A stretch of 57,901 bases of DNA from Bacillota bacterium (GTDB lineage Bacteria; Bacillota; Clostridia; Lachnospirales; Lachnospiraceae): positions 1 to 57,901 of the forward strand of contig JAEXOU010000023.1 in assembly GCA_023439125.1 (NCBI GenBank), in the 5' to 3' direction. Below the pieces are notes generated by a model. It did no database searches and was not told the DNA's origin. It was given only the letters and a program-made list of their open reading frames with translations. The position numbers and the translations under genes were made by a program. Positions 44,971 to 53,214 of the stretch are shown piece after piece. Position 1 is the stretch's first letter, and each line of letters opens with the position of its first letter.

Positions 44971-45275
44971 GCCCCATCCTTGAATGAATTCAAGGACGAG
45001 ACTGTTATCCCGTGTTACCACCTTAATTTGTATGCATCTCACAATGCATGCCTTTACAAGTACGGATCGTAATCGATACTCTGGTGCTGTAATGGGCACT
45101 CCCATCGTATTCTCAACATCTTTACCAAAATTTCTATACTGTGTAAAGGTGCATTCGATACGCAGTTCCAAGGCTTTAGTTCACTATTACTCCTGTGTCT
45201 CTTTCCAGCAATCGAGACTCTCTGTACCAGTTATGTAATACCTACTTTCCTCTTCATTACCTTTTTCTTATATTT
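44964..45275 (-). promoter_or_regulatory. T-box riboswitch leader upstream of dapA
   Basis: The T-box sequence AAGGTGGTAACACGGG (45009-45024) is followed by a terminator stem TCCTTGAA/TTCAAGGA and TTTTTTT. Stem I shows AGTA near 45245, the distal loop AGAGAG (45218-45223) with GATTGCTGGAAA, and the specifier region GAACTAAAG (45174-45182). Candidate specifier codons are CUA (Leu) or AAA (Lys); the latter would fit lysine synthesis but the loop register is not fixed. Uncharged tRNA would favour antitermination and dapA expression. Confidence 0.85.
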
Positions 45276-45280
45276 CGATA

Positions 45281-45309
45281 ATACTACCATATGTTCTCAT
45301 ATATGTCAA
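45281..45309 (-). promoter_or_regulatory. Promoter of the T-box-dapA transcript
   Basis: TTGACA (45304-45309) and TAGTAT (45281-45286), 17-bp spacing, with TGG extending the -10 box. It places the transcript start near 45274, just before the T-box stem I. Confidence 0.65.
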
Positions 45310-45323
45310 TTGTTTCTTTTATA

Positions 45324-46481
45324 CTATAATTCGACATCTTTACTATAGTCAATTGTAGGATACTGAAATCCAAACATATGATAAAAGTCTTCCCAATAAC
45401 CATCAATATCCGCAAATTCTTTTAAATTATCAGATGACACTTGATTCCATGCTTTTTCCACTTCATTCTGAACATCTTCTTGTAATTCATAATCATCCAT
45501 TCGAATCTGACCTAATTCATCTGTAACCACTTCTTTTGCTACAAGGCGTTCATAAAATAAACGATCCATCTGTTCAATACAGCCTTCGTGCAAACCCTTT
45601 TTCTTCATCACTTGATACAATAAGCTTATATATAGTGGTACAATTGGTATTGCAGCACTTGCCTGAGTGACCAAAGCTTTATTAACAGAAATATAGGCTT
45701 TTCCATGTAGTTCTTTTAGCTCTTGCTTCAATTCTAAACTAGTCTGATAGAGATGTTGCTTTGCTCTTCCAATTGTCCCTTCACTATAAATCGGAGAAGT
45801 AATCTTTGGTCCAAGATAAGAATACGCAATTGTGATCACTCCATCTTCTAATACATTCGCCTTCTTTAACTCCTGCAACCATATCTTCCAATCTTCTCCA
45901 CCCATAACACGAATAGTTCCTTCAATTTCCTCTTCCTTCGCAGCTTCGATGGTAACCTCTGACAGTTCATTCGTACGCAAATCTAAAGTACGATTGGTAA
46001 AAGGTTGTTTGATTGGTTTTAATACAGAGGAATATGTAATATCCTCTACGGTTCTTCTTGGCGCTGCTAAACTGTAGATTACCAGATCAATTTTTCCCAA
46101 ATCATCTCGAATCATTTGAATTGTTTTTTCTTTCGTTTCTTTAGAAAATGCATCTTGGTTAATTGTTTTCGCATAATATCCATCATTTCTTGCAAAAACT
46201 TCAAATGCCTTTGTATTATAAAAACCAGGCGTTGCAGTACGACCTTTTGTTGCTTCCTTTTCGTACATAACACCAAGCGTTGCAGCACCATAAGTATAAG
46301 TAGTTGCAATTCTTGAAGCTAACCCATAACCAGTAGAAGCTCCAATTATTAAAATTTTCTTTGGTCCTTCTTTTTTATCATGTCGTTTCACATAATTAAT
46401 TTGTCTTCTTACACTCTCCTCACATCCTAAAGGATGTGCTGTAGTACATATAAATCCTCGCACCTTAGGTTCAATTATCAT
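45324..46481 (-). CDS. fabV: Trans-2-enoyl-ACP/CoA reductase (FabV/Ter type)
   Basis: 385 residues from MIIEPKVRGFICTTAHPLGC. The NADH site is IIGASTGYGLASRIA and the catalytic Y-x8-K motif is YSEGTIGRAK. FabV reduces enoyl-ACP in fatty acid synthesis; the closely related Ter reduces crotonyl-CoA. Which applies cannot be told here. GGAG is 7 nt before 46481; the longer frame from 46535 is not needed. It is monocistronic. Confidence 0.93.
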   Translation of the reverse strand: MIIEPKVRGFICTTAHPLGCEESVRRQINYVKRHDKKEGPKKILIIGASTGYGLASRIATTYTYGAATLGVMYEKEATKGRTATPGFYNTKAFEVFARNDGYYAKTINQDAFSKETKEKTIQMIRDDLGKIDLVIYSLAAPRRTVEDITYSSVLKPIKQPFTNRTLDLRTNELSEVTIEAAKEEEIEGTIRVMGGEDWKIWLQELKKANVLEDGVITIAYSYLGPKITSPIYSEGTIGRAKQHLYQTSLELKQELKELHGKAYISVNKALVTQASAAIPIVPLYISLLYQVMKKKGLHEGCIEQMDRLFYERLVAKEVVTDELGQIRMDDYELQEDVQNEVEKAWNQVSSDNLKEFADIDGYWEDFYHMFGFQYPTIDYSKDVEL

Positions 46482-46617
46482 ATTGCTTCTCCTCGTATCA
46501 TTGTGTTTGCAAGATCGAACATGAGATACACACAATTCCGTTTTTTATATGCTGTTCTAAGCACACTAAAACCACATATATAGTTTTATACCCCAATACC
46601 ATTCTTTTCTTGCATGA

Positions 46618-47265
46618 TTAGAGTGTTTGTTTCATTTGTTCTGTTGCACCAAGGATTTTTCCAACATGACTACTTTCATGAACTTTCAATTTTCCAGAAC
46701 AATCAACTGTATCAATGGTACAACCAGGTCCAATGACAATATCATGTCCATTTACTGTTGTAGCCTTAACACCGGATAAGTTAATTGTTGTTGCTTCAAT
46801 TGTATTTACCTTGCTTTCATTAAAGCTTGTAACAATATTAAGTTTCGAAAGCATTTTCTTCAATCCACTCACTTGAAACTGATAACTATTAATTTGAATA
46901 TTGTCGCCGTAAATACCATTGGCCTTGATACAACCCGTAGCTTGAATCGAATCTGCATATAAGTCACCAACAGAATTAATAAAGCCCTCACAATATAATT
47001 GTTCTGTCTCAATCTTTTTATTACTCTGGAAATTAATAACTCCCTCTATTGATATCTTTCTCGCACGAATATTTCCATTAATATCTCCAACTCCTTCGAC
47101 ATCAATAAATTCTGCTTCCACATTACCGGTACTTTTGAATACACCTTCAATGTATATCTTTTCAGCTTTTATATCCCCATGATTATTGCCTACACCATTT
47201 ACTCTTAATTCACCAAATTCTCCACCTTGAATCGATCCAAGACCATCAATTGAATAATTACTCAT
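46618..47265 (-). CDS. Bactofilin-like polymer-forming protein
   Basis: 215 residues made of repeating ~18-residue strands (GVGNNHGDIKAEKIYIEGVF, FINSVGDLYADSIQATG), the beta-helix pattern of bactofilins (polymer-forming cytoskeletal proteins). A 13-bp gap follows yhbD, which parallels Bacillus yhbD-yhbE-yhbF. Only one bactofilin gene is present here. Confidence 0.83.
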   Translation of the reverse strand: MSNYSIDGLGSIQGGEFGELRVNGVGNNHGDIKAEKIYIEGVFKSTGNVEAEFIDVEGVGDINGNIRARKISIEGVINFQSNKKIETEQLYCEGFINSVGDLYADSIQATGCIKANGIYGDNIQINSYQFQVSGLKKMLSKLNIVTSFNESKVNTIEATTINLSGVKATTVNGHDIVIGPGCTIDTVDCSGKLKVHESSHVGKILGATEQMKQTL

Positions 47266-47277
47266 ATTACAACCCTC

Positions 47278-47901
47278 CTAACGAAATTTTTGTTGATATT
47301 TGATTTTTATATGATTTGATACATCTAAATAATTTCTCTGATACACAATCTTTGCTTGTTCATCGAGATAAAACTGTGAATTTGTAGAAATGACATATGG
47401 TATATATGCCTTCTCATATTGAAGGATGCCGATCGTAATCTCTTTTGAGGTTGTTTGCCTAATCCCTAATAGAAACGAGGATAGGATTTTTCTTAACTCT
47501 TCCATAGATAAATTCAAATTATCTCTAGACTCTGTAATCATACATAATAGAATTAAGTCAGCGTAACAAAACTCCTCTTTCTTTGCTATCTCCATAAAAA
47601 TTGGAATTACGCTTGGATTTATTTCACTAATCTCCAACAAATCCGATTTGTGATAAATTCCCTCTACCACTTCTGGTGATAACATTCTAGCTAATTCCTC
47701 TAGAGAATACTGATCTTTTAGCTCCAGAATAGATCGTATTCTACTAAGTATCTGTTCTCTTGGAAAAAATGTTTCCTGTCCAGTAAATGACGATTGCTTT
47801 ATAAACCACTCTTCTGGTATCAATCTTTCTCTCTTCCAACGATAAAGCTGTCCGTAAGATATCCCTGTCATTGCAAGTAAATCTTTTTTTGATATATACA
47901 A
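47278..47901 (-). CDS. YhbD/DUF4004 family HTH protein
   Basis: 207 residues. N-terminal MerR-like HTH (SKKDLLAMTGISYGQLYRWK) and DUF4004 features (ILELKDQYSLEELARMLSPE). Probably controls the bactofilin gene downstream. The start is TTG at 47901 with GAGGAAG 7 nt upstream; the family starts with a Met there. Putative operator in its promoter at 47953-47970. Confidence 0.85.
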   Translation of the reverse strand: MYISKKDLLAMTGISYGQLYRWKRERLIPEEWFIKQSSFTGQETFFPREQILSRIRSILELKDQYSLEELARMLSPEVVEGIYHKSDLLEISEINPSVIPIFMEIAKKEEFCYADLILLCMITESRDNLNLSMEELRKILSSFLLGIRQTTSKEITIGILQYEKAYIPYVISTNSQFYLDEQAKIVYQRNYLDVSNHIKIKYQQKFR

Positions 47902-47949
47902 ATTATCACTTCCTCTCGTAACGTAACATTGTTTTGTTCTATGTTATGC

Positions 47950-47978
47950 AATGTAACATAACATTGTTACACTGTCAA
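47950..47978 (-). promoter_or_regulatory. yhbD promoter with overlapping palindromic operator
   Basis: TTGACA (47973-47978) and a weak TACATT (47950-47955) are 17 bp apart. The 18-bp palindrome GTAACATAACATTGTTAC (47953-47970) lies in the spacer, the place MerR-family regulators bind. Related GTAACATTG copies occur at 47920-47930. Confidence 0.5.
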
Positions 47979-48013
47979 TGACCCAACCAGAAAGTTAATC
48001 TGATTCTAATAAA

Positions 48014-48160
48014 TAAGTGTTTTGCTTGCAAAACACTCGCGTCAAGCGCGGTCGCGTAAGCGACATCTTCCTATCGCGCTTGTGTGCATCATAGCGTCCT
48101 TCCTTTTGGACGCTTTTTTATTTCATAGGGAAGTTCAAAGAACTTTCCTATGAAATAAAA
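48014..48160 (+). repeat. Modular hairpin repeat, copy R4
   Basis: Full set: AGTGTTTTGC/GCAAAACACT hairpin (48015-48037), the GC-rich GUAA module, ATAGCGTCC..GGACGC terminator (48091-48118) and the long arm TATTTCATAGGGAAGTTC (48119-48136) with its complement (48140-48157). The last stem differs in sequence from the other copies but is 18 bp long with one G-U pair. Confidence 0.78.
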
Positions 48161-48165
48161 AAGCA

Positions 48166-48404
48166 AGGGTGTTGCATAATGCAACACCCCTGGTCGTTTG
48201 CTAGGCGTTTGTGATTTTTTGTTATGAAGAAGAAAGAGTACACATGTATATTTTCTACGGTGCGCTACGCTCACAAGCCCACAAAGATCGTGTGGGTCTT
48301 GTAAGGCCTTCGAAAATATACATGTGCACTCTTTCTTCGGGATAGGTGGTGAATTCACAAACGCTAATAAAGTTGCGAGTGGTGTTACGTTATGCAACAG
48401 CCCT
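48166..48404 (+). repeat. Long palindromic intergenic element, copy P2
   Basis: 239 bp, near the reverse complement of P1 (19317-19558). Ends AGGGTGTTGCATAATG.. and ..GTTATGCAACAGCCCT are imperfect terminal inverted repeats. Inner arms carry GAAGAAAGAGTACACATG and its complement; the centre is ACAAGCCCACA..TGTGGGTCTTGT. Between 47979 and 48459 no gene is seen. Confidence 0.8.
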
Positions 48405-48459
48405 GTCATAAGTATGAATACGAGTGCCGCACATAAATGCGACATCTACTCTCCTCTAA

Positions 48460-49695
48460 TTATATTTCATGAATAAAAATTCCACTTCTCAATTTTGGTT
48501 CAAACCAAGTCGATTTTGGAGGCATTAACTGCTTTGCATCTGCAACTGCAAATAATTCTTGAATCGTCGTTGGATACATCGAAAATGCTACTGTCATATC
48601 AGTTGCTACACGCTTCTCTAACTCCTTGAGTCCTCGAATTCCTCCAATAAAATCAATACGGTTATCTGTCCTTGGATCTACAATATTAAGAATTGGTTTT
48701 AAAAGATAATTCTGTAAGATTGAAACATCCAATGCAGCTACTGGGTCGGATTGTTTTGCAATTTCCTCTTTAGCAGTTAATAGATACCACTTTTGATCAA
48801 GATACATTCCAAAGGTACACTTTGAAGTTGGACCAACTGCATTCTCTTTTGGTTCAATCGTAAACTTATCACCAACAGCTTTTAAAAACTCACTCTTTGA
48901 TAAGCCATTTAAATCTCGAACTACACGATTGTAAGGCATAATCATTAGTTGATCTTCTGGAAATAACACGGATAAAAAGTAATTAAATTCTTCCTCCCCA
49001 TTGTAATTAGGATTAGCATCACGTCGCTTTAAGCCAACTTTAACAGCAGAGGCAGCACGATGATGTCCATCTGCAATATATATTTGAGAAATTCCAGCAA
49101 ATGCATCTTGGATTGCAGTAACACTTATTGCATCGTCAATCTTCCATACGTTGTGTGTAATCCCATCTTCTGATGTAAATGCATAGAGTGGAGTGGTTCC
49201 TTTTCTTTTATTTACAATATTGCGAATCACTTCATTCGAACGATAAGCTAAAAAGATTGGTCCAGTTTGCGCACTCATCGTATCCACATGACGAATTCTG
49301 TCCTGTTCCTTTTCTTCTCTAGTATTTTCATGTTTCATAATAACATTGTTTAAATAATCATCAATCGAAGCACAAGCTACAATACCCGTCTGTGATCTCT
49401 GATTCATAATTAACTCATATATGTAATAACACTTATCACTATCTTTTATATAAGTGCCGTCTGCTAACCGATTTTCAAATAGTTCTCGAGCTTTTTTATA
49501 TACTTTTGTATCGTACATATCCATAGTATCATCAAACTGAGTTTCCGGACGATCCATATTTAAAAAAGAGAGTTCGTCCTTTTTAGCTTCGATAAATGCT
49601 TCTTTACGATTATAAACATCGTATGGTAATGCTGCAACCCGGCTAACAAGTTCTTCTTTTGGTCTTACACATTGAAATGGTTGAATGATTGCCAC
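48460..49695 (-). CDS. DUF1015 family protein
   Basis: 411 residues starting VAIIQPFQCVRPKEELVSRVA, which matches DUF1015, and containing YIADGHHRAASAVKVGL and IMPYNRVVRDLNGLS. Members often neighbour serA/serC and some have been proposed to phosphorylate serine; nothing here tests that. The start is GTG at 49695 with GGAGG 8 nt upstream. Confidence 0.9.
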   Translation of the reverse strand: MAIIQPFQCVRPKEELVSRVAALPYDVYNRKEAFIEAKKDELSFLNMDRPETQFDDTMDMYDTKVYKKARELFENRLADGTYIKDSDKCYYIYELIMNQRSQTGIVACASIDDYLNNVIMKHENTREEKEQDRIRHVDTMSAQTGPIFLAYRSNEVIRNIVNKRKGTTPLYAFTSEDGITHNVWKIDDAISVTAIQDAFAGISQIYIADGHHRAASAVKVGLKRRDANPNYNGEEEFNYFLSVLFPEDQLMIMPYNRVVRDLNGLSKSEFLKAVGDKFTIEPKENAVGPTSKCTFGMYLDQKWYLLTAKEEIAKQSDPVAALDVSILQNYLLKPILNIVDPRTDNRIDFIGGIRGLKELEKRVATDMTVAFSMYPTTIQELFAVADAKQLMPPKSTWFEPKLRSGIFIHEI

Positions 49696-49808
49696 CTTTT
49701 TATCCTCCTAATATTATTTTCAAAAAAGTACTCTCTCGTAATTTTTTCTCACTATGATTTAATTTACCATAGTCAAAAAAATCTGTCTATACAAATTTCC
49801 CCTGAAAT

Positions 49809-49941
49809 AAAAAAGTGTTTTGCTTGCAAAACACTCGCGCCAAGCGCGGTCGCGTAAGCGACATCTTCCTATCGCGCTTATGCGCATCCTGCGGAGCTTT
49901 TTATATACAAGGAAATTCAGAGGAATTTCCTTGTATATATA
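49809..49941 (+). repeat. Modular hairpin repeat, copy R5
   Basis: AGTGTTTTGC/GCAAAACACT, the GC-rich GUAA module, CTGCGGAGC with T-run, and the arm TATACAAGGAAATTC (49904-49918), AGAG, GAATTTCCTTGTATA (49923-49937). The terminator hairpin at its left end read on the minus strand ends in TTTTTT. It lies between divergent DUF1015 and 50035 genes. The remaining ~100 bp before 50035 hold nothing else recognised. Confidence 0.78.
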
Positions 49942-50034
49942 CCTCTTTGAAAATAGTTATAAAATAATGGTTTTTAGGATATGAATCATGTTATAATAAT
50001 ACATATTTAATAATATTGCAATAAGGAGCAAAAC

Positions 50035-50415
50035 ATGAAGAAAATTATTCCTACAATTACCGCTTCTGGTGACTGGTTTTACATGAATCAAAAAAAAATT
50101 TCAGTTCGTGAAATTTATGAAATACTAAAGGCCGACAATAAGCTTGATGTTGAAATCTGGGAGGCAGCCGGTGTACTTGAGATTAACTATACAGAAAAAC
50201 AAAGTATTGATTTTGAGATGATTCAACCTATGTTTAAAGATAAAGAAGGCAATGAATATCTAGAAAAGAATGATATCCATGCCCTCTATATGGTAAGTTT
50301 TCAAGACACTGATTTCGAACTAGTTGTTCCAATCTTAAAATATATTGTTATGAATTGTGGTGGTTATTTCTGTGAAGACAATATGGATTTGTCTCAAAGC
50401 ATGATCATCAAATAA
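50035..50415 (+). CDS. Hypothetical protein, 126 aa
   Basis: Not recognised. ATG with AAGGAG 6 nt upstream. Soluble, acidic, with two short repeats of a DF/F-E motif pattern; no cysteine cluster, signal or membrane helix. Its stop abuts the stop of the convergent ABC permease gene. Codon use is like the neighbours. Real-gene status rests on the ribosome site and the clean frame. Confidence 0.65.
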   Translation: MKKIIPTITASGDWFYMNQKKISVREIYEILKADNKLDVEIWEAAGVLEINYTEKQSIDFEMIQPMFKDKEGNEYLEKNDIHALYMVSFQDTDFELVVPILKYIVMNCGGYFCEDNMDLSQSMIIK

Positions 50416-51162
50416 TTAAACACTAACTTTCTTATCCAACATATAAGATGTCAGGAAATAGAATAAAAGAACAACTCCAAGTGACCAGATACAGCTATAG
50501 TAATATGGTTCTGTCGATGTAAAAGATTTAGCCGGTAATATAAAACCTTCAAGTTTTGAAATTAAAAAGCTAATTCCAAAGAAGAAGACAACGCTGACAA
50601 CTCCTTTTCCTTTACTATTTGATAAAAATGTAGCACTTAACGTTATTGATGCCATACCAATAACAAGTATACTAATCAAATCAAATACCAAATACAAAAT
50701 AATTGAAATGAAAAAGCCATAATTAATATTTGCATGAAATAGTGTTGCAACGATCTCCTGTAAAGCTTTCATTAAAGATTCCAGCTTATCAAACTTAGCA
50801 AAGACTATGGCAATATCTAGTAAAACAATCCCCATAAATGCTGCTGCGGTTAATAATATCGTTACCATAGTTGTCAGCACCTTAGCACCAATAATTTTAT
50901 AAGTAGAATTTGGTGTTAAAAATAACATATAACTATGTTTTGTTTTTAAATCATTTGAAAATGTAAATACACTTTCAAATGCAACAAAAAATATCGTACC
51001 AAATGCCAGTAATAAGTATAAACCAATACTAACGGCCAGTACATTCTCATGTTCCGTAAGTAAGCCAACTAAAAATCCGATCTCTAATAAAGCAAGTAAT
51101 ACCAATAAAATTAATTTAGAAAACAATTGTTTTCTAAGCTCATATTTAATTAATTTAAACAT
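50416..51162 (-). CDS. ABC transporter permease
   Basis: 248 residues, six predicted helices with an N-terminal KYELRKQLFSKLI amphipathic start. ABC-2-type membrane partner for the ATPase encoded 11 bp upstream. Substrate unknown; the set resembles the GntR-YtrA linked bacitracin-type or lipid exporters. Confidence 0.82.
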   Translation of the reverse strand: MFKLIKYELRKQLFSKLILLVLLALLEIGFLVGLLTEHENVLAVSIGLYLLLAFGTIFFVAFESVFTFSNDLKTKHSYMLFLTPNSTYKIIGAKVLTTMVTILLTAAAFMGIVLLDIAIVFAKFDKLESLMKALQEIVATLFHANINYGFFISIILYLVFDLISILVIGMASITLSATFLSNSKGKGVVSVVFFFGISFLISKLEGFILPAKSFTSTEPYYYSCIWSLGVVLLFYFLTSYMLDKKVSV

Positions 51163-51173
51163 AGTGCCTCCTC

Positions 51174-51872
51174 CTAGTACATAATATCTGCATAGATTGC
51201 ACGATATAAATCTACGATTGACTTTTGATTTTGACGACGAATCTCATCGGCATCTCCAATTAAAACTAAATTTCCTTGCTTAATGAATATGGCACTATCA
51301 ATAATCTTTTCCAACTCATCCACGAGATGACTAGAAATGATAAGTGTGGCATTATCATTTGCAGCCTTTAGAATTGAGCTAATGATATGTTCTCTTGCGA
51401 TGATATCAATTCCATTCAGTGGCTCATCCAATAAGTATACTTCTGCATTTCTAGATAAGGTAGCTGCAATTTTTAACTTTGCTGCAAGACCTGAAGAAAG
51501 ATTCTTCGATTTATCCTTAAGATTTAATCCCATGCTCTGAACCATGTTATTATATTTTTGACGATCAAAATCTTCGAAAAAATCCTCATAGTATTTTCCT
51601 ACACTATCTACTGTCATAAAATTATAAAAGAATGGTTCTGTTGACATATAGGCAATTCTTTTCTTCGTTTCTACTCCAATTGGTAATCCATTGTACGTAA
51701 TCGTTCCCATGGTTGGCTTTATCAAACCTGCAACCATCTTCATCCAAGTAGTTTTACCACTTCCATTAGGTCCTAATAAAGCATAAATCTTACCAGGTTC
51801 CACATCAAAGCTGACGCCTGCTACCGCTACTTTTCCTATATAGCGTTTTACAACATCTCTTGTTGATAACAT
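51174..51872 (-). CDS. ABC transporter ATP-binding protein
   Basis: 232 residues. Walker A GPNGSGKTTW, signature LSSGLAAKLKIA, Walker B AEVYLLDEPLNGID, H-loop SSHLVDELE. It overlaps the 3' end of the GntR gene by 25 bp, so translation is probably coupled. Confidence 0.95.
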   Translation of the reverse strand: MLSTRDVVKRYIGKVAVAGVSFDVEPGKIYALLGPNGSGKTTWMKMVAGLIKPTMGTITYNGLPIGVETKKRIAYMSTEPFFYNFMTVDSVGKYYEDFFEDFDRQKYNNMVQSMGLNLKDKSKNLSSGLAAKLKIAATLSRNAEVYLLDEPLNGIDIIAREHIISSILKAANDNATLIISSHLVDELEKIIDSAIFIKQGNLVLIGDADEIRRQNQKSIVDLYRAIYADIMY

Positions 51873-52243
51873 GTTCTCTCTCCTTTAAATGTTTCATATT
51901 TTTCATTGATAATACTAATAACCTTATCCTTTGAATATCCTAAATCATTCATTTCCTGAATAAATACATCAATGACTTCATTCGCCATCTCCTGTTGTAT
52001 CTCAAGCAATTTATCCTTATCTTCTGTTACATAAGTTCCAAGCCCACGCTTTGTAAAACAAAGTTCCATCTGCTCAATTTCTCGATAAACACGACTTGAA
52101 GTATTCGGGTTTATCTGATATTGTATCGCCAAATCTCTAGCAGAAGGTAGCTTTTCACCAAGCTTAATATGTCCCTTAACAATTCCCTTTTTTATCTCTT
52201 GAATCACTTGTAGATAAATTGGCATCTTATTATTAAATTCCAC
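51848..52243 (-). CDS. GntR family (YtrA-type) regulator
   Basis: 131 residues from a GTG at 52243 (MEFNNKMPIYLQVIQEIKKG). Winged HTH region GHIKLGEKLPSARDLAIQYQ, short YtrA-like effector tail, no large ligand domain. GGGAGGAGG 5 nt before the GTG decides the start, since that ribosome site would lie inside the frame from 52291. Likely represses its own operon. Confidence 0.88.
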   Translation of the reverse strand: MEFNNKMPIYLQVIQEIKKGIVKGHIKLGEKLPSARDLAIQYQINPNTSSRVYREIEQMELCFTKRGLGTYVTEDKDKLLEIQQEMANEVIDVFIQEMNDLGYSKDKVISIINEKYETFKGERTCYQQEML

Positions 52244-52282
52244 TAAATCCTCCTCCCTCATCATTGCTAGTAAACTAGGTAC

Positions 52283-52311
52283 ATAATACACTAACTACCT
52301 ATATATGTCAA
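52283..52311 (-). promoter_or_regulatory. Promoter of the GntR-ABC operon
   Basis: Consensus TTGACA (52306-52311) and TATTAT (52283-52288) with 17-bp spacing, about 40 bp before the GTG. The spacer and start region carry imperfectly repeated TAGTTAGTGTA/GTACCTAGTTTA motifs that could be the autoregulatory operator. Confidence 0.75.
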
Positions 52312-52420
52312 TAAAGTTAATATTTTCTAATTTACTTTTAATCTGAATAATGTTTTATATTACTTTCCTTTTTTGGTTAAATTAGTTATAATGATTCGAG
52401 TAATACAAATGGAGGAGACT

Positions 52421-53134
52421 ATGAATACAATCTTATTTGACTTAGATGGAACCTTGCTACCAATGGACCAAGATGCATTTATTCAGTTATACTTTAAAAA
52501 CCTAGTGAAACATTTTCTACCCTATCAGATTCCATCTGATAAATTAATCTCAGCTGTTCAATATGGAACAAAAGCAATGATTTTAAATGATGGAACAATG
52601 ACGAATGAAGAACGGTTCTGGGCTTCATTTGCAACACAGCTCGGCGATGATATTCGAAAATTAGAACCTGAATTTCATAATTTTTATAACTCAGGTTTCT
52701 CTCAAGCACAAGCATCTACGACAAGGAATGAATTAGCCTCTAAAGTTATCCAAATCTTAAAGCAAAAAGGCTACACAATTATTATCGCAACAAATCCGCT
52801 TTTCCCTCAAATAGCAACTTATAATCGTATCGCATGGGCTGGCTTCTCACCAGCAGATGTTTCTTACGTTACAACATATGAAACCTGCTCTTTTTGCAAA
52901 CCTAACCTATCTTACTATACAGAAATCTTACGGCGTATGAATAAGAAACCAGATGACTGTATGATGGTAGGAAACGACGTGAATGAGGACATGCAAGTTC
53001 ATAAGTTAGGACTTTCCCGTTATCTAGTTACGGATTGTCTGATTAATCCTAATCAAGAGAACATCTCATGTATTCCACACGGAACAATGGAAGATTTCTA
53101 TCAGTTAACTCAAGACCTTCCAAATCTTGTTTAA
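52421..53134 (+). CDS. HAD superfamily hydrolase
   Basis: 237 residues. Motif I is LFDLDGTLLP, motif II IIATNP, motif III K in CKPNLSYY and motif IV VGNDVNEDM. It is a phosphatase-type HAD of unknown substrate. GGAGG lies 5 nt before the ATG at 52421, so the frame to 52373 is rejected. Confidence 0.9.
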   Translation: MNTILFDLDGTLLPMDQDAFIQLYFKNLVKHFLPYQIPSDKLISAVQYGTKAMILNDGTMTNEERFWASFATQLGDDIRKLEPEFHNFYNSGFSQAQASTTRNELASKVIQILKQKGYTIIIATNPLFPQIATYNRIAWAGFSPADVSYVTTYETCSFCKPNLSYYTEILRRMNKKPDDCMMVGNDVNEDMQVHKLGLSRYLVTDCLINPNQENISCIPHGTMEDFYQLTQDLPNLV

Positions 53135-53214
53135 AACGAAGTTTTTCCATTGGATCATAGGTGAATGTCTTACAGTAAATGCTCTACAGTAGGATGCTTT
53201 AGAAGTACAAAAAA

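Noticed and set aside
45174..45182. Firm assignment of the T-box to lysine
   Set aside because: Loop register permits CUA or AAA; the dapA context alone is not enough.
48089..48445. 118-residue minus-strand frame
   Set aside because: Spans P2 and R4 repeats, same repeat-derived peptide as above, no family match.
18361..49941. CRISPR array from the spaced hairpin repeats
   Set aside because: Copies are kilobases apart and have no regular spacers or cas genes.
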